This document shows positions 60,686-64,000 of a stretch of 64,000 bases of DNA, in pieces. The notes under the pieces were generated by a model that saw only the letters and a program-made list of their open reading frames with translations, was not told the DNA's origin and ran no database searches. The stretch is from Pedobacter insulae (GTDB taxonomy: Bacteria; Bacteroidota; Bacteroidia; Sphingobacteriales; Sphingobacteriaceae). The first letter of the stretch is position 1, and the number at the start of each line of letters is the position of its first letter. A program made the position numbers and the translations under genes. The stretch spans positions 62,001 to 126,000 of the forward strand of contig NZ_FOPP01000011.1 in NCBI RefSeq assembly GCF_900113525.1, in the 5' to 3' direction.

Positions 60686-62278
60686 TTATTTGTTTAAATA
60701 ACTATTTATTTTGGCATGCAACAGCTGCGGCTCAAAAGATTTATTTAAAATATCATTGGCTCCTGCTTCCATTGCAATCTTCCTGTCTGCTTCCAAAACG
60801 GCTGCCGAAAAGTTAATAATCGGAATGTTTTCTTTGCCCGGTACCGCGCCGTTTCGAATGGACTTTATGGCATCAATTCCGCTCATTACCGGCATATAGG
60901 TATCCATTAAGACTAAATTATAATCTTCTTCTCCAATCTTGTTTATCGCTTCCTGACCATTTTCAACAACAACAACTTCGATATTCCAGCTCTTCAATAT
61001 TTTGGTAATTAAAAATGTGTTTATAGCATTGTCTTCGGCAAGTAAGATTTTAACATTTTCAAAAGGAAGTAATTGGGTCGGTTTAGCCTGTACTTTTTCA
61101 TCTTCTTTAGCTGATGAAACCACTTGAAACCAATTTGTAAAACTAAAGGTACTACCCACTCCTTCTTCACTTTCAACATCTAGAATTCCGCCTTTAAGCT
61201 TAGCTAGATTTTTAACAATAGATAACCCTAGACCCGTTCCGCCAAATTTTACGGTCGTCTGCTCATCCGCTTGCTCAAATACTTCAAATATCTTGTCGAT
61301 ATTTTCTTTAGCAATCCCAATCCCGGTATCGATAACCATGAATTTAATTTTCAGACTATTCCCCTTTTTATCTAAAACAACAACTTTTAGTGTCACCGAT
61401 CCACTACTGGTAAATTTTATGGCATTGCCAATCAAATTCATCAAGATTTGATTTAGCCTCAAAGAGTCAGTAATAAGCTTTTCCGGAAGTTTTTCATCTA
61501 GCTCAAGGATTAATTTTATTTGCTTCTCCTTTGCGCCAATTCCCAGAAGATTGATCACGGCTTTACATAATTCAATGATATTTGTTTCACTTTGATTGAT
61601 CTTGAATTTTCCAGATTCTATTTTAGAAAGATCCAACACATCATTAATTACTCCTAACAATGACGTGGATGAAGTTTTTAGGAGACTTAACATTTCAGCT
61701 TGCTCCTTATCAATCTCGGTTTGAGAAAGTAAATTAACCAATCCTATGATCCCATTAATTGGGGTACGGATTTCATGGCTCATATTCGCTAAGAAATTTT
61801 CTTTGATCCGCTTTCCTTGCTCGGCAAGCTCTTTGGCTTGAATAAGTTCTTTCTGATATTTTTCAAGCTGACTGTTTTTACTCTTGATTTCTCGTTGATT
61901 TCGAACAAGCTGAATAAATGAATCAACCTTCGCGGAGGTTACAAATGGATTTAGTGGTTTATAAAGGTAATCTACAGCACCAGTATTTAAGCCACGAACG
62001 GCATACTTTGTTTCCATGGAAATAGCTGTCACAAAAATAATCAGAATATCTTTGGTCCGAGGATTGCTTTTTAGGATTTCTACTAGTTCAAAGCCATCCA
62101 TTTCAGGCATTTGAACATCAACTAAGGCTATGGCAATGTCTTGCTCCCAAGAAATGCGAAGTGCGTCATTGGGTAGGGTTGTGGAAATAATATTTGTGTC
62201 ATCACGTTTTAATAGCGCTTCTAAGGCAATGATGTTTTCTATTTTATCGTCAACAATCAGGATATTTATTTTTTCCAT
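60686..62278 (-). CDS. Hybrid sensor kinase: receiver-HisKA-HATPase-receiver
   Basis: 530 residues, soluble. Receiver 1 (about 4-120; ILIVDDK, ALVDVQMPEMDGFEL, YLYKPL), a coiled linker (about 125-160), HisKA with NFLANMSHEIRTPINGI, HATPase (ILMNLIGNAIKFTSSG, DTGIGI, GGTGLGLSIVKNL) and receiver 2 (about 410-530; ILLAEDNAINTF, LVLMDTYMPVMSG, ILNKSFEP). No sensor domain, so input arrives through receiver 1. It starts 3 bp after the cheR-like stop, in one operon with it. Confidence 0.93.
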   Translation of the reverse strand: MEKINILIVDDKIENIIALEALLKRDDTNIISTTLPNDALRISWEQDIAIALVDVQMPEMDGFELVEILKSNPRTKDILIIFVTAISMETKYAVRGLNTGAVDYLYKPLNPFVTSAKVDSFIQLVRNQREIKSKNSQLEKYQKELIQAKELAEQGKRIKENFLANMSHEIRTPINGIIGLVNLLSQTEIDKEQAEMLSLLKTSSTSLLGVINDVLDLSKIESGKFKINQSETNIIELCKAVINLLGIGAKEKQIKLILELDEKLPEKLITDSLRLNQILMNLIGNAIKFTSSGSVTLKVVVLDKKGNSLKIKFMVIDTGIGIAKENIDKIFEVFEQADEQTTVKFGGTGLGLSIVKNLAKLKGGILDVESEEGVGSTFSFTNWFQVVSSAKEDEKVQAKPTQLLPFENVKILLAEDNAINTFLITKILKSWNIEVVVVENGQEAINKIGEEDYNLVLMDTYMPVMSGIDAIKSIRNGAVPGKENIPIINFSAAVLEADRKIAMEAGANDILNKSFEPQLLHAKINSYLNK

Positions 62279-62281
62279 CTT

Positions 62282-63121
62282 TTAATCTATTCTTTGGTAT
62301 ATATTATGCCTTTTGTCGATAATCTTAAACCGACTTTTTAAATGTGTATGACTTAGTGTTTCCTTTGAACCCAAACATAAAAAGCCAAAGCTAGCTAAAC
62401 TATGGTAAAATAGTTCGAGAACTTTATTTTGTAAATCCCTGTTAAAATAAATGAGTACATTTCTGCAAGAAATAACCTGAAATTCATTAAAAACCCCGTC
62501 TGAGACTAAGTTGTGAATAGAAAACAATACATTTTTCTTAATAGAATGTTTAATAGAAACAGCGTCGTATTTTGCAGTATAGTATCTAGAAAGTGATTGC
62601 AAAGCACCAGATTCCCTATAATTTTCAGAATTGTGTTTCATTTTATTCAAGGTGTAGATTCCGTTTTTAGCAATCTTTAACACATCTGAATTAATATCCG
62701 TGCCATAAAAAAAACTTCTGTCATATAAATGCTCTTCCGCAAAAAGTATAGCGAAGGAATATAACTCTTCTCCACTTGAGCATCCTGCATTCCACACTTT
62801 AATTCGTTGATAGGAATTCAAGTATGGCAATATGTTTTCTCGAATCGATTTGTAAAAAAGGGGATCCCTAAACATCTCTGTCACGTTAACAGTTATTTTA
62901 AGCAAAAACTGCTCGAAATAGGCTTGGTCATTTATAAGTAACGAACGTAAGTCAAAAACACTTAGTTTTTGCAGCTGCAGAACTTTGGTCACTTGCCTTT
63001 TGAAAGAAGCTTCTGAATACTCACTAAAATCAAAACCATGAACATGCTTAATAATCCCAATTAAGTCATGTAATTCCTTGATGCTGATTTCCGTTGGTTG
63101 ATGTTTTTTTAGAATACTCAT
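62282..63121 (-). CDS. CheR-type protein-glutamate methyltransferase
   Basis: 279 residues. N-terminal helical CheR_N (about 12-70), then the SAM domain: VWNAGCSSGEELYSFAILF (motif I), FFYGTDINSDVLKIAKNGIY, FSIHNLVSDG and VISCRNVLIYFNRDLQ. Classical chemoreceptors are absent, so it probably acts in a signalling relay rather than chemotaxis. Start overlaps the stop of the upstream hybrid gene by 4 bp. Confidence 0.93.
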   Translation of the reverse strand: MSILKKHQPTEISIKELHDLIGIIKHVHGFDFSEYSEASFKRQVTKVLQLQKLSVFDLRSLLINDQAYFEQFLLKITVNVTEMFRDPLFYKSIRENILPYLNSYQRIKVWNAGCSSGEELYSFAILFAEEHLYDRSFFYGTDINSDVLKIAKNGIYTLNKMKHNSENYRESGALQSLSRYYTAKYDAVSIKHSIKKNVLFSIHNLVSDGVFNEFQVISCRNVLIYFNRDLQNKVLELFYHSLASFGFLCLGSKETLSHTHLKSRFKIIDKRHNIYQRID

Positions 63122-64000
63122 ATTTTACTTAGCCAAACTCTCATCATTGACAACAAATGGTCAATGTTTACTGGTTTTGAAATGTAATCATTAGCACCCG
63201 CTGCAATGCATTTTTCACGATCATTTTTCATCGCCTTGGCAGTTAACGCAATAATAGGGAGGGTATCGAATTTTTTCTGTTTTCGAATCTGAGTCATCGC
63301 CTCATATCCGTCCATTTCAGGCATCATGATATCCATTAATACCAAGTCGATGTCTTCGACACTATTCAATTTTTCAATGGCTTCGCGACCATTGTTAGCA
63401 ATTACAATTTGCATATCATAAGATTGTAACGCTGTTGAAAGAGCGAAAATGTTTCGCATATCATCATCCGTGACTAATATTTTCTTTCCGTTCAATGATT
63501 TTTCTGAAGCTACTAAATCTTTATTAATTTTAACCGAACTTGTTGCTCCGTCTGCCTTAAGCTTATTCATGAATAAACTTACTTCATCAATCAATCTATC
63601 ATTAGATTTATTGGATTTAAGTACCATTGCCTCAGAGTAGTGCATAATCCTTTCCATTTGATCGTTTTGAAGCTCCATGGCAGTATTAATTACAACTGGG
63701 ACTGTTTTCAGGTGTGGTTGTGCCTTAATCTGATCCAGCAGGTCAAATCCCGAGATGTCAGGCAAGTTTAAATCCAGAATGATACAATCAAACGATGTTT
63801 CCTTGAGCAACGCTAATGCCTCTTTTCCAGTAAATGCCTGCGCAACGCTTACACCTGTATCTTTTAATTGCTGCGCTAAAATTTTGCTTTGTAATTCTTG
63901 GTCTTCAATTAGCAATATCCGGTTTAACGCATGATTGCCAGGTATCTGACCGAGCAGGTCAAAAGCATGGGCTAATTCGTTTTCTCCTATTGGTTTTTTT
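63118..64000 (-). CDS. Hybrid signalling protein, C-terminal part with two receivers
   Basis: The frame stays open to the right edge, so the gene starts outside the window; 293 residues are visible. Codons beyond 63915 read KPIGENELAHAFDLL, the end of a preceding receiver (or of its linker), then ILLIEDQELQSKILAQQL opens receiver A (CIILDLNLPDISGFDLL) and KILVTDDDMRNIFAL opens receiver B (LVLMDIMMPEMDGYEAM, YISKPVN). The part inside the window could be read as a separate protein from a TTG at 63915, but that is inside a receiver. Most likely a multi-receiver hybrid kinase in an operon with cheR and the second hybrid kinase. Confidence 0.88.
   Translation of the reverse strand, partial: KKPIGENELAHAFDLLGQIPGNHALNRILLIEDQELQSKILAQQLKDTGVSVAQAFTGKEALALLKETSFDCIILDLNLPDISGFDLLDQIKAQPHLKTVPVVINTAMELQNDQMERIMHYSEAMVLKSNKSNDRLIDEVSLFMNKLKADGATSSVKINKDLVASEKSLNGKKILVTDDDMRNIFALSTALQSYDMQIVIANNGREAIEKLNSVEDIDLVLMDIMMPEMDGYEAMTQIRKQKKFDTLPIIALTAKAMKNDREKCIAAGANDYISKPVNIDHLLSMMRVWLSKI

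Overview
The window reads as chromosome from a Bacteroidota, most likely the family Sphingobacteriaceae (Pedobacter or a close relative). The basis is low GC content, TAnnTTTG-type promoter boxes in front of many genes, a BshA/YtxJ bacillithiol pair, DUF4369/TlpA thioredoxins, an OstA-like protein, a GH3-family adenylating enzyme, a DUF2723 membrane protein and an ECF sigma/RskA-type anti-sigma pair. The species assignment is inference. I see no prophage, insertion sequence, CRISPR array, rRNA or plasmid gene. One tRNA (Gln, UUG) is present.

Layout. 1-3.7 kb: the 3' end of a glycerophosphodiesterase, a MoxR ATPase followed by a short ArsR-like remnant, a SurA-type periplasmic chaperone and a paralog without isomerase domains. 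3.8-7.4 kb: a small conserved protein and rdgB, then a 0.45-kb array of palindromic repeats, then an OstA-like LPS transport protein. 7.5-13.5 kb: tilS, a 53-bp tandem duplication, two hypothetical genes, bshA, a lactonase and a pseudouridine synthase with a 200-residue basic tail. 13.7-22.3 kb: lytic transglycosylase, a PaaE-like reductase, pirin, a SulP transporter, fabV and uvrA. 22.3-25.2 kb: a translationally coupled three-gene operon (FAD oxidoreductase, methyltransferase, type III polyketide synthase), which is the best candidate for an uncharacterised pathway. 25.3-30.6 kb: NAD(P)HX repair enzyme, ECF sigma/anti-sigma, lipA, OsmC, ytxJ with a tiny lipoprotein gene, and ribH. 30.7-40.1 kb: TPR protein, recF-dciA, two thioredoxin-like proteins, a tiny membrane lipoprotein, two FKBP isomerases, ndk, an NrnA-like phosphoesterase and TatD. 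40.1-40.7 kb: a GxxExxY gene between degenerate inverted repeats. 40.7-54.8 kb: asparaginase, persulfide dioxygenase/rhodanese, hydrolases, polyprenyl synthase, TerC, M28 peptidase, CBS protein, GH3 protein, lptB, recJ, MBL hydrolase, a receiver protein and YceI. 54.9-60.7 kb: DUF2723 protein, tRNA-Gln, prs, rplY, pth. 60.7-64 kb: a hybrid kinase, CheR and the end of a second hybrid protein that runs off the right edge.

How the genes relate. Several genes serve the envelope: surA-like genes, OstA-like protein, lptB, FKBPs, lytic transglycosylase. Several serve thiol and sulfur chemistry: bshA, ytxJ, OsmC, MBL-rhodanese, TlpA-like proteins. Genes are packed tightly. Many convergent pairs end within a few bases of each other or overlap, and many starts lie 3-10 bases after a TAnnTTTG box, so very short or absent leaders are predicted.
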